From an uncultured Eubacteriales bacterium (GTDB lineage Bacteria; Bacillota; Clostridia; Peptostreptococcales; Anaerovoracaceae): 46,711 nucleotides of DNA. A model generated the notes under the pieces. That model searched no databases. It was not told where the DNA came from and saw only the letters and a list, made by a program, of their open reading frames with translations. The stretch lies in the NCBI GenBank assembly GCA_902763505.1, contig CACWSO010000002.1, positions 1-46,711 of the forward strand. The letters are read 5' to 3'. This document shows positions 39,507 to 46,711 of this stretch, in pieces. Position 1 is the first letter of the stretch. Each line of letters starts with the position of its first letter. The position numbers and the translations under genes were made by a program.

Positions 39507-40010
39507 ATGAGACGAGCTTTAGACACTTCAAATCTGGAGTTAAACGAAACAATAGTCAGCATCAGAAGAGTTGCTAAGACCGTTAAGGGCGGAAGAAACA
39601 TGAGATTCTCCGTAACAGTGGTTGTCGGCGATGGCGAAGGCCACGTAGGCGTTGGCCTGGGCAAGGCACTGGAAATTCCTGAAGCAGTAAGAAAAGCAAC
39701 AGAAGATGCCAAGAAAAATGTAATCAAGGTTCCTACTGTAGGAACAACAATTCCTCACAGACAGCTGGGCGTATTCGGAGCAGGAAGAGTTCTGCTCATG
39801 CCGGCTGCCCCTGGTACAGGCGTAATCGCAGGTTCATCAGTACGTACTGTTCTGGAAGCTGCAGGTGTCAAGGACATCAGAGCCAAGTCAATCGGTTCCA
39901 ACAACACCGGTAACATGGCATACGCTACAATGGAAGGCCTCAAGGCCCTCACTACTGTAGAAGAAGTAGCCAGAAAAAGAGGAAAGACTAAGGAAGAAAT
40001 CTTAGGATAA
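39507..40010 (+). CDS. rpsE: 30S ribosomal protein S5
   Basis: The 167-aa protein has the RNA-binding segment [20 protein letters not shown] and the C-terminal [16 protein letters not shown]. It contributes to decoding accuracy and the mRNA helicase site. The N-terminus is short, beginning [21 protein letters not shown] is upstream. Confidence 0.98.
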   Translation: MRRALDTSNLELNETIVSIRRVAKTVKGGRNMRFSVTVVVGDGEGHVGVGLGKALEIPEAVRKATEDAKKNVIKVPTVGTTIPHRQLGVFGAGRVLLMPAAPGTGVIAGSSVRTVLEAAGVKDIRAKSIGSNNTGNMAYATMEGLKALTTVEEVARKRGKTKEEILG

Positions 40011-40023
40011 GGAGGAAGTAATA

Positions 40024-40206
40024 ATGGCAAAAATGATCAAAGTCACATTGACAAAGAGTGTTATTGGCGCTTCCCCTAAGCAGAGAAAAGTAGTAGAAGC
40101 GTTAGGACTTAAGAAGATGCATCAGTCAGTTGAACTGGTTGACACTCCTGCAGCAAGAGGAGCAATCAACAAGGTTCCGCATCTCTTAACTGTAGAAGAG
40201 TTATAA
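40024..40206 (+). CDS. rpmD: 50S ribosomal protein L30
   Basis: The 60-aa protein ([36 protein letters not shown]) is a typical short bacterial L30. It follows rpsE by 13 nt with AAGGAGG. Confidence 0.97.
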   Translation: MAKMIKVTLTKSVIGASPKQRKVVEALGLKKMHQSVELVDTPAARGAINKVPHLLTVEEL

Positions 40207-40221
40207 GGAGGTGCCACACAG

Positions 40222-40662
40222 ATGAAACTGCATGAATTAAGGGCCCCAGAAGGATCAACAAGAGCTCCTAAGAGAAAGGGCCGCGGAACAGGAACCGGAA
40301 ACGGAACAACTGCCGGCAGAGGTATGAATGGACAGAAGTCCAGATCAGGCGGCGGTGTAAGACTTGGTTTCGAAGGTGGACAGATGCCTCTTTACAGAAG
40401 AATTCCTAAGAGAGGATTCAAGAACATCTGGGGAACTGAGTACACAGTACTGAACGTAAGCGCACTCAATAGATTCGAAGACGGCGCAACAGTAACACCG
40501 GAGACTCTCATGGAAGCAGGACTTGCAAAGCAGGTTAAGGACGGAATCAAGATCCTCGGAAACGGCAATCTGGAAAAGAACCTTACCGTACAGGCTCACA
40601 AGTTCAGCAAGACTGCTGTTGAAAAAATCGAAGCCGCCGGAGGAAAGGCAGAGGTGATCTAA
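40222..40662 (+). CDS. rplO: 50S ribosomal protein L15
   Basis: The 146-aa protein has the glycine- and basic-rich N-terminal extension ([40 protein letters not shown]) that threads into 23S rRNA. Its TAA overlaps the secY ATG as TAATG, coupling ribosome synthesis to the translocon. Confidence 0.98.
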   Translation: MKLHELRAPEGSTRAPKRKGRGTGTGNGTTAGRGMNGQKSRSGGGVRLGFEGGQMPLYRRIPKRGFKNIWGTEYTVLNVSALNRFEDGATVTPETLMEAGLAKQVKDGIKILGNGNLEKNLTVQAHKFSKTAVEKIEAAGGKAEVI

Positions 40663-41945
40663 TGGAGATGCTTAGAACAGTTGCAAAGGCCTGGAACATT
40701 CCTGACATACGCAAGAAGATCATATTCACGCTTTGCATGCTTTTGATCTTCAGAATCGGTGCGCAGATACCGGTTCCCGGTATGGATAGAGAAGTGTTGG
40801 CACAGACCTTTGACAGTGATACAGGACTATTTGCTCTGTTCAATCTGTTCTCAGGAGGTGCGTTCAGTAACTTCACAATATTTGCACTGAGTATCACACC
40901 TTACATCACAGCATCCATCATACTCCAGCTCCTGACAATCGCCATTCCGGCACTGGAAAGGCTGTCAAGAGAAGGAACAGAAGGAAGAAAGAAAATAGCA
41001 CAGTACACAAGATACCTGACAGTTGCACTGGCAGTGGTACAGGCAATCGGTGTTACGATTGGTCTGTTCAGACAGGCGCTCATCAGTACCGATGCATTCT
41101 CTGTCATCGTAATTGTACTCGTACTTACAGCAGGTACAGCGTTCCTGATGTGGCTGGGAGAGCAGATCAACGAAAACGGTATCGGAAACGGTATCTCGCT
41201 GATCATCTTCGCAGGCATCATCGCAAGACTTCCGTCCGCTTGCCAGGAAATCTGGGGCAAGCTCACAGAAGGAACGATGAGCATCATTACGCTGATCGTG
41301 TTCCTGCTCTTCTGCGCAGCAGTAATCGTAGGAATCATTATGGTTCAGCAGGGCCAGAGAAGAATCCCGGTACAGTATGCGAAGAGAGTAGTCGGAAGGA
41401 AGATGTACGGCGGACAGGCCACACATATTCCACTCAAGGTAAACCAGGCAGGCGTTATTCCAGTAATCTTCGCCATGGCTTTCCTGCAGTTCCCGCTCAC
41501 GATCACATACTTCATGAACGCAAAGGGCGATGCAGCCATGTGGGTAGAAAAATGGCTGGCACCGACGGGTTCACCTGGTGTATGGGTATATGCAGCATTT
41601 AACGCAGTGCTGATTATATTCTTCACTTACTTCTATACTTCAGTAACGTTCAACCCAATGGAGGTTGCTCAGAATCTGAAGGCAAATGGCGGATTCATTC
41701 CGGGTATCAGACCTGGTAAGACCACGGTTGAATACCTGAACAGAGTAATGACAAGAATCACATTCGTCGGTGCAATATTCCTGGCGCTGGTAGCAATCCT
41801 GCCGACCATCGTCAGCCAGCTGGGAGGCCTGTCCTTCCACTTCGGAGGAACATCACTCCTGATCGCAGTTGGTGTTGCACTCGATACCATGAAACAGCTT
41901 GAGAACCAGATGGTAATGAGGAACTACAGCGGTTTCCTCAAATAG
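40662..41945 (+). CDS. secY: Protein translocase subunit SecY
   Basis: The 427-aa protein has the ten membrane segments of the SecYEG channel. Diagnostic parts are IPVPGMDREVLAQ in the first loop, GISLIIFAGIIARLP, and the cytoplasmic RPGKTTVEYLNRVMTRITFVG. It forms the pore for Sec-dependent export and membrane insertion. Start overlaps the rplO stop; GGCAGAGGTG lies upstream. Confidence 0.98.
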   Translation: MEMLRTVAKAWNIPDIRKKIIFTLCMLLIFRIGAQIPVPGMDREVLAQTFDSDTGLFALFNLFSGGAFSNFTIFALSITPYITASIILQLLTIAIPALERLSREGTEGRKKIAQYTRYLTVALAVVQAIGVTIGLFRQALISTDAFSVIVIVLVLTAGTAFLMWLGEQINENGIGNGISLIIFAGIIARLPSACQEIWGKLTEGTMSIITLIVFLLFCAAVIVGIIMVQQGQRRIPVQYAKRVVGRKMYGGQATHIPLKVNQAGVIPVIFAMAFLQFPLTITYFMNAKGDAAMWVEKWLAPTGSPGVWVYAAFNAVLIIFFTYFYTSVTFNPMEVAQNLKANGGFIPGIRPGKTTVEYLNRVMTRITFVGAIFLALVAILPTIVSQLGGLSFHFGGTSLLIAVGVALDTMKQLENQMVMRNYSGFLK

Positions 41946-41955
41946 GAGGTATAAG

Positions 41956-42600
41956 ATGAATTTAATATTATTAGGCCCTCCGGGAGCAGGCAAAGGCACC
42001 CAGGCCGCTAAGATCATTGAGAAGTATAATATTCCTCATATCTCAACAGGCGACATTTTCAGAGAAAACATCAAGAACGGAACAGAGCTTGGCAAGAAGG
42101 CTCAGGAATACATGAACAAGGGTCAGCTCGTTCCGGATGAACTGGTAGTAGAAATCGCTACAGACAGACTGAACAAGGATGACTGTAAGGAAGGTTTCCT
42201 TCTCGACGGATTCCCAAGAACAGTATTCCAGGCTGAGGAACTGGACAAGTTCCTCGCAGCGAAGGGTTCCAAGATCGATCACGTACTCGATATCGACGTG
42301 AACAGAGAGGAACTGATGATCAGACTGACTGGCAGAAGAGTCTGCTCAAAGTGCGGAGCGTCATTCCACGTTGTAAACATCCCGCCTAAGCAGGAAGGCA
42401 TCTGCGACGTTTGCGGAGCAGAGCTGATTCAGAGAAAGGATGACAACGAAGAAACCGCTGCCAACAGAATAGAAGTATATAACAATGAAACAAAGCCGCT
42501 CATAGATTACTATGAGAAGGCCGGCAATATCTCACATATTGACGGCACTACAGGCCTTGAAAACGTATTCAACGCAATCGTCGGCATTTTAGGGGAATAG
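41956..42600 (+). CDS. adk: Adenylate kinase, zinc-lid type
   Basis: The 214-aa enzyme interconverts ATP + AMP and 2 ADP. It has the P-loop GPPGAGKGTQ, the AMP site STGDIFRENI, DGFPRT, and a lid with two CxxC pairs (CSKCG and CDVCG) that bind zinc, the form usual in Gram-positives. GGAGGT precedes ATG 41956. The map gene starts 2 nt after its stop. Confidence 0.98.
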   Translation: MNLILLGPPGAGKGTQAAKIIEKYNIPHISTGDIFRENIKNGTELGKKAQEYMNKGQLVPDELVVEIATDRLNKDDCKEGFLLDGFPRTVFQAEELDKFLAAKGSKIDHVLDIDVNREELMIRLTGRRVCSKCGASFHVVNIPPKQEGICDVCGAELIQRKDDNEETAANRIEVYNNETKPLIDYYEKAGNISHIDGTTGLENVFNAIVGILGE

Positions 42601-42602
42601 GC

Positions 42603-43355
42603 ATGATTATTATCAAATCAGACTCAGAAATAGATCTGATGAGAGAATCGGGTAAGGTGACAGGATACATTCTTAAGGAACTGGAGAATGTCATCAAACC
42701 CGGCCTTTCAACGGCCGATGTAAACCACTTCGTTGAGAAGACCATCAGAGACGCCGGAATGATCCCGACCTTTCTGGGATACGGCGGATTCCCGGCAAGC
42801 GCATGCGTCTCAGTAAACGAAGAAGTCGTCCATGGGATTCCTGATAAAAAAAAGATTCTGAGAGAAGGGGACATTGTAAGTGTTGATGTAGGTTCCACCT
42901 ACAAAGGATATGTAAGCGACGCTGCCAGAACCTACGCAGTAGGGGAAATCAGCGAAGAAGCGAGACATCTGATCGATGCCACAAGGAACAGTTTTTTTGC
43001 AGGGCTTGAGTTCTGCAAGGTCGGCTGCAGACTGTCCGACATATCACATGCGATCCAGGCATCTGCCGAAGGCGAAGGCTTCAGCGTAATCAGAGATTAT
43101 GTGGGCCACGGCGTTGGACAGCAGATGCATGAAGATCCCCAGATTCCGAACTTTGGTAAGGCGGGGAGAGGACCGAGACTGGCCAAGGGTATGGTGTTTG
43201 CCATTGAGCCAATGATATGTGAGGGCACCTACGATGTCAGAACATTATCCAATGACTGGACCGTTGTTACGCTCGATGGGAAACTGTCAGCGCATTATGA
43301 AAACACTGTAGTCATAACAGATGGTGAGCCGGAGCTGCTCACTCTGGGTGAATAA
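42603..43355 (+). CDS. map: Methionine aminopeptidase type I
   Basis: The 250-aa enzyme removes N-terminal methionine from new proteins. Its metal ligands appear in SVDVGSTYKGYVSDAARTY (two Asp), GHGVGQQMHE (His), FAIEPM (Glu) and AHYENTVV (Glu). The length fits the short type Ia class without a zinc-finger or SH3-type extension. Confidence 0.97.
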   Translation: MIIIKSDSEIDLMRESGKVTGYILKELENVIKPGLSTADVNHFVEKTIRDAGMIPTFLGYGGFPASACVSVNEEVVHGIPDKKKILREGDIVSVDVGSTYKGYVSDAARTYAVGEISEEARHLIDATRNSFFAGLEFCKVGCRLSDISHAIQASAEGEGFSVIRDYVGHGVGQQMHEDPQIPNFGKAGRGPRLAKGMVFAIEPMICEGTYDVRTLSNDWTVVTLDGKLSAHYENTVVITDGEPELLTLGE

Positions 43356-43370
43356 CCAGGAGGAAAGAAT

Positions 43371-43592
43371 ATGGCGAAAAAAGATGTCATAGAAGCAGAA
43401 GGCGTAGTTGTAGAAGCACAGCCGAACGCAATGTTCATCGTTGAACTTGAAACAGGCCACAAAGTACTGGCTCACGTTTCAGGCAAAATCAGAACAAACT
43501 ACATCAGAATCATCCCCGGAGACAAGGTCAAGGTTGAACTTTCACCGTATGACCTGACCAGGGGCAGAATCACATGGAGAGGCAAGGCATAA
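43371..43592 (+). CDS. infA: Translation initiation factor IF-1
   Basis: The 73-aa OB-fold protein ([40 protein letters not shown]) blocks the A site during initiation. It has normal length and follows map by 15 nt with CCAGGAGG. The ribosomal gene rpmJ follows, as in other Firmicutes. Confidence 0.98.
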   Translation: MAKKDVIEAEGVVVEAQPNAMFIVELETGHKVLAHVSGKIRTNYIRIIPGDKVKVELSPYDLTRGRITWRGKA

Positions 43593-43598
43593 ACTTAG

Positions 43599-43742
<144 letters not shown>

Positions 43743-43766
43743 TCAATTATCACTAATTATTTAGAA

Positions 43767-43823
43767 CATCCCGTTTATATTACGCCCGCTCAGGTAAGAG
43801 AGGCGGCAGCGTGACGGAAGATG
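43767..43823 (+). ncRNA. Structured region upstream of rpsM (alpha-operon leader candidate)
   Basis: CATCCCGT (43767-43774) can pair with ACGGaaGATG (43814-43823), with an inner GCC/GGC and CTC/GAG stem. The gap rpmJ-rpsM is about 97 nt. In E. coli the equivalent position carries the S4 autoregulatory pseudoknot; S4 is encoded two genes downstream here. Function is inference from position. Confidence 0.45.
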
Positions 43824-43839
43824 GGAACAGGAGGAAAAT

Positions 43840-44211
43840 ATGGCTCGTATAGCCGGTGTAGACTTACCAAACGAAAAAAGAATCGAAGCTGGCCTTACCT
43901 ACATCTATGGTATTGGCTGGGCTACCTCCAGAGCAATCCTGGAGAAGACCGGAATTGATCCTTCAACCAGAGTAAAAGATCTGACTGAAGAAGAAGCTGG
44001 TAAAATCAGAAAGGTTATCGAATCCGATTACATGGTAGAAGGTGATCTGAGAAGAGACACTTCCATGAACATCAAGCGCCTGATGGAAATCGGCTGCTAC
44101 AGAGGAATCAGACACAGAAGAGGTCTGCCTGTAAGAGGACAGAAGACCAAGACAAACGCCAGAACTCGTAAGGGTCCTAAGAAGACCGTTGGCAGAAAAA
44201 AGAAGGGATAA
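43840..44211 (+). CDS. rpsM: 30S ribosomal protein S13
   Basis: The 123-aa protein starts [20 protein letters not shown] and ends in the basic tail [17 protein letters not shown]. It bridges the 30S head to the 50S subunit. AGGAGG is upstream of the ATG, after the structured gap. Confidence 0.98.
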   Translation: MARIAGVDLPNEKRIEAGLTYIYGIGWATSRAILEKTGIDPSTRVKDLTEEEAGKIRKVIESDYMVEGDLRRDTSMNIKRLMEIGCYRGIRHRRGLPVRGQKTKTNARTRKGPKKTVGRKKKG

Positions 44212-44225
44212 GGAGGTAGATTGAT

Positions 44226-44624
44226 ATGGCTAAAGCTGCTAAGAAAGCTGTTAGAAAAAAGAGAAAAGAACGTAAGAACGTTGAAAAAGGTCAGGCACAT
44301 ATCCAGGCTACCTTTAACAATACATTAGTTACACTGACCGACATGGCAGGTAACGCACTTTCATGGTCAAGCGCAGGTTCACTGGGCTTCAGAGGATCAA
44401 GAAAGTCAACGCCGTTTGCTGCTCAGTCAGCTGCAGAAGAAGCTGCTAAGGGCGCAATGGAACACGGCCTGAAAACAGTTGAAGTTTACGTAAAGGGTCC
44501 GGGATCCGGAAGAGAAGCTGCTATCAGAGCACTTCAGACAGCTGGTCTCGAAATCACCATGATCAAGGATATCACACCGATTCCTCACAATGGATGCAGA
44601 CCACCTAAGCGTAGAAGAGTCTGA
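44226..44624 (+). CDS. rpsK: 30S ribosomal protein S11
   Basis: The 132-aa protein has [34 protein letters not shown] and the closing PPKRRRV. It lines the mRNA exit region of the platform. AAGGAGG precedes it, 14 nt after rpsM. Confidence 0.98.
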   Translation: MAKAAKKAVRKKRKERKNVEKGQAHIQATFNNTLVTLTDMAGNALSWSSAGSLGFRGSRKSTPFAAQSAAEEAAKGAMEHGLKTVEVYVKGPGSGREAAIRALQTAGLEITMIKDITPIPHNGCRPPKRRRV

Positions 44625-44644
44625 TAGAAGGGAGGAAAATAGAA

Positions 44645-45232
44645 ATGTCAGTAAACAGAGATCCGATCCTGAAGAGATGCAGATCCCTTCAGATAGACCC
44701 TAGCCACATGGGAATCTTCAAAGAATCAAAGAGGACTCCTGCAAGAAGCAACAGAAAAATGAGCGAGTACGGACTGCAGCTTCGTGAGAAGCAGAGAGCG
44801 AAGTTCATCTACGGCGTTCAGGAAAAGCAGTTCAGAAACACATTTGACAAGGCTGCCAAGAAGAAGGGCATCACAGGTGAAAACCTGCTCATCATGCTCG
44901 AAGAGCGTCTTGACAATGTAGTATACAGAATGGGACTGGCTATGACCAGAAGAGAAGCTCGTCAGCTGGTTGTCCATGCACATTTCACAGTAAACGGTAA
45001 GAAGGTAAACATCCCTTCCTATCAGGTAAAGCCGGGAGATGTCATCAAGGTTAAGGCTAAAAGCGCAAGCTCCCCGAAATTCCAGGAGATCAAAGACATG
45101 ACAGTAGGCGTTCCTGAGTGGCTGTCAGTAGACAGAGAAAAGCTCGAGGGAACAGTTCTTGCTGACCCTACTAGAGATCAGATTGACACACCTGTAGAAG
45201 AGCATCTGATCGTCGAATTGTACTCCAAGTAA
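44645..45232 (+). CDS. rpsD: 30S ribosomal protein S4
   Basis: The 195-aa protein contains the S4 RNA-binding domain ([39 protein letters not shown]). It is of the shorter clostridial kind that begins [20 protein letters not shown] and lacks the usual N-terminal zinc cysteines. S4 nucleates 30S assembly and may regulate this gene group through the leader before rpsM. Confidence 0.97.
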   Translation: MSVNRDPILKRCRSLQIDPSHMGIFKESKRTPARSNRKMSEYGLQLREKQRAKFIYGVQEKQFRNTFDKAAKKKGITGENLLIMLEERLDNVVYRMGLAMTRREARQLVVHAHFTVNGKKVNIPSYQVKPGDVIKVKAKSASSPKFQEIKDMTVGVPEWLSVDREKLEGTVLADPTRDQIDTPVEEHLIVELYSK

Positions 45233-45264
45233 TAATAATACAAATGAAAAAAGGAGGGTTTTGC

Positions 45265-46212
45265 GTGATAGAAATAGAAAAACCAACAATCGAATGTATA
45301 TATTCAAACGATGACCCGAACTATGGCAAGTTCGTTGTAGAACCACTCGAAAGAGGTTACGGCACAACTCTCGGAAACAGCCTGAGAAGAATCCTTCTCA
45401 GCTCCCTCCCGGGCGTAGCTGTTACATCAGTTAAGATCGACGGAATTCTCCATGAGTTTTCAACGATCCCAGGTGTAAAGGAAGATGTTACAGAAATCAT
45501 CCTGAATCTCAAAAAGCTCGCTATCAAGATGACAGGCGAAAACGAGAAAAGGGTTATCATCAACGAAGTTGGACCTAAGGAAGTTACGGCAGCAGACATT
45601 CGCGGCGATGCGGATATCGAGATTTTCAACCCGGAACTTCATATAGCAACACTCGACGAGAATACAACACTGGTTATGGAGATCAACCTCGCAAGAGGCA
45701 GAGGCTATGTGCCTGCAGAGAACAACAAGGATGAAAGCACTCCTATATCTGTTATTCCTACAGACTCCATATACACTCCAGTCAGAAAGTGCAACTTCAC
45801 TGTAGAGAACACAAGAGTTGGACAGGTAACTGACTATGACAAGCTGATTCTGGAAATCTGGACAGATGGTTCCGTCACTCCTAGAGAAGGCGTTTCCATC
45901 GGTGCGAAGATCATGCAGGAGCACCTGAACCTGTTCGTAGGTCTTGATGATTCCGCAGAAGGCATGGAAATCATGGTCGAGAAGGAAGAAAACCAGAAAG
46001 AAAAGGCCCTCGAGATGACCATCGAGGAACTGGAACTTTCAGTAAGATCCTTCAACTGCCTGAAGAGAGCAGCCATCAATACAGTTGAAGAGCTCACTCA
46101 GAAGAGTGAAGAAGACATGATGAAGGTTAGAAACCTTGGTAAGAAGTCACTGGACGAAGTAAAGAACAAGCTTGAAGAGCTGGGTCTTAGTCTGAGACAG
46201 AGTGACGAATAA
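45265..46212 (+). CDS. rpoA: RNA polymerase subunit alpha
   Basis: The 315-aa protein has the N-terminal dimerisation and assembly domain ([20 protein letters not shown]) and the C-terminal domain that contacts promoters and activators ([34 protein letters not shown]). The start is GTG 45265, since AAGGAGGG lies 6 nt before it; an ATG at 45244 lies ahead of that site and is not conserved. It is followed after 19 nt by rplQ. Confidence 0.98.
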   Translation: MIEIEKPTIECIYSNDDPNYGKFVVEPLERGYGTTLGNSLRRILLSSLPGVAVTSVKIDGILHEFSTIPGVKEDVTEIILNLKKLAIKMTGENEKRVIINEVGPKEVTAADIRGDADIEIFNPELHIATLDENTTLVMEINLARGRGYVPAENNKDESTPISVIPTDSIYTPVRKCNFTVENTRVGQVTDYDKLILEIWTDGSVTPREGVSIGAKIMQEHLNLFVGLDDSAEGMEIMVEKEENQKEKALEMTIEELELSVRSFNCLKRAAINTVEELTQKSEEDMMKVRNLGKKSLDEVKNKLEELGLSLRQSDE

Positions 46213-46231
46213 TTAACAGGAGGACGCAGAA

Positions 46232-46573
46232 ATGCCAGGATATAGAAAATTAGGCAGAGAGTCAGCTCACAGAAAGGCAATGCTGAGAAATCTGGTTACA
46301 GACCTGCTGAGAGAAGGAAGAATCCAGACAACTGAGCATAGAGCGAAAGAAGCCAGAAGACAGGCTGAGAAGATGATCACGCTGGGCAAGCGCGGTGACC
46401 TTCACGCAAGAAGACAGGCTATGGCTTACATCTATGACGAATCTGTAGTAACAAAGTTATTTGAGGAAATCGCTCCTAAGTACGCTGACCGTCAGGGCGG
46501 CTACACCAGGATCCTCAAGCTTGGCCCTCGTCAGGGTGACAACGCTGAGGTAGTATTCCTCGAGCTCGTATAG
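46232..46573 (+). CDS. rplQ: 50S ribosomal protein L17
   Basis: The 113-aa protein ([40 protein letters not shown], ending in VVFLELV) is the usual short bacterial L17, near the tunnel exit. It ends the operon, followed by a strong terminator. In Bacillus and many Clostridia, ecfA1-ecfA2-ecfT-truA follow here; in this genome they do not follow directly. Confidence 0.98.
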   Translation: MPGYRKLGRESAHRKAMLRNLVTDLLREGRIQTTEHRAKEARRQAEKMITLGKRGDLHARRQAMAYIYDESVVTKLFEEIAPKYADRQGGYTRILKLGPRQGDNAEVVFLELV

Positions 46574-46616
46574 TCGGGCGGAAAGACCCGCATCCGCGGG
46601 CAAAAGCAACAAAACC

Positions 46617-46646
46617 GGAGCTGCGGCACAGGCCGCGGCTCCTTTT
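46617..46646 (+). terminator. Terminator of the ribosomal operon
   Basis: GGAGCTGCGGC (46617-46627), loop ACAG, GCCGCGGCTCC (46632-46642) and TTTT. The stem is 11 bp with one T-G wobble. Nothing recognisable lies in the remaining 65 nt of the window. Confidence 0.9.
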
Positions 46647-46711
46647 GTATTGCAGGGGAGAATGCCACTTGCTTTATGTGTGGAAATGCCCCAAGTCCTG
46701 CCAAAAAAACA

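Noticed and set aside
46587-46600. CCCGC/GCGGG hairpin right after rplQ as the operon terminator
   Set aside because: It lacks a T-tract. The stronger hairpin with TTTT at 46617-46646 is the better terminator.

Overview
The window looks like a chromosomal segment of an anaerobic, Gram-positive Firmicute of the class Clostridia. The evidence is strong AGGAGG ribosome-binding sites, a zinc-type S14, lipoproteins with lipoboxes, a G5/3D cell-wall protein, a CsbB/YfhO-type envelope glycosylation pair, an ECF vitamin transporter and a full Gram-positive-order S10-spc-alpha ribosomal operon. The exact genus cannot be fixed from the sequence alone. I saw no rRNA, tRNA or CRISPR array.

Layout. Positions 1-98 are the tail of an IS3-family element whose remainder lies outside the window. 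Next come a thioesterase and an acyl-CoA ligase (minus strand), and a divergent stand-alone CARF-nuclease of the Card1/Can2 (DUF1887) type. That gene runs tail to tail into an RNase J-like metallo-beta-lactamase protein, which is co-transcribed with an M3-type lipoprotein peptidase. From 6.6 to 10.3 kb an operon carries an amino-acid-type binding lipoprotein, an Nfu scaffold, an M20 dipeptidase and a G5/3D wall protein. An intact IS3-family element (about 10361-11737) sits in the apex of the terminator between that operon and the convergent alanyl-tRNA editing gene. A non-coding AT-rich stretch with DnaA boxes precedes an AraC-type regulator with a vestigial GH39 tail, a highly expressed saccharopine-dehydrogenase-like gene, and a csbB-yfhO-like pair.

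From 20 to 27 kb a MocR/PdxR-type regulator (lacking the usual PLP lysine) faces an ECF transporter operon (S, A, A', T) that continues into trmB and a class I aminotransferase. A PC4/YdbC-like ssDNA-binding protein, a TGS-like/uridine-kinase-like protein, a PfkB kinase and a LUD-domain protein follow. From 31.3 kb to 46.6 kb runs the ribosomal protein operon from rpsJ to rplQ, including secY, adk, map, infA and rpoA. It closes with a strong terminator instead of reading into ecfA as in many Firmicutes; the ecfAA'T genes are 23 kb upstream beside a dedicated S component.

The most interesting signals are these. (1) The intact IS3 element lies exactly in the apex of a bidirectional terminator, with a 10-bp duplication spanning the loop. 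The partial copy at the window start abuts what looks like the 3' arm of another terminator, which suggests a terminator-targeting insertion sequence. (2) Three genes, and possibly a fourth, have a well-formed promoter whose -10 box ends 6 nt before the start codon, predicting leaderless mRNAs in an otherwise Shine-Dalgarno-rich genome. (3) There is a stand-alone CARF nuclease. (4) The MocR regulator has serine at the PLP-lysine position.
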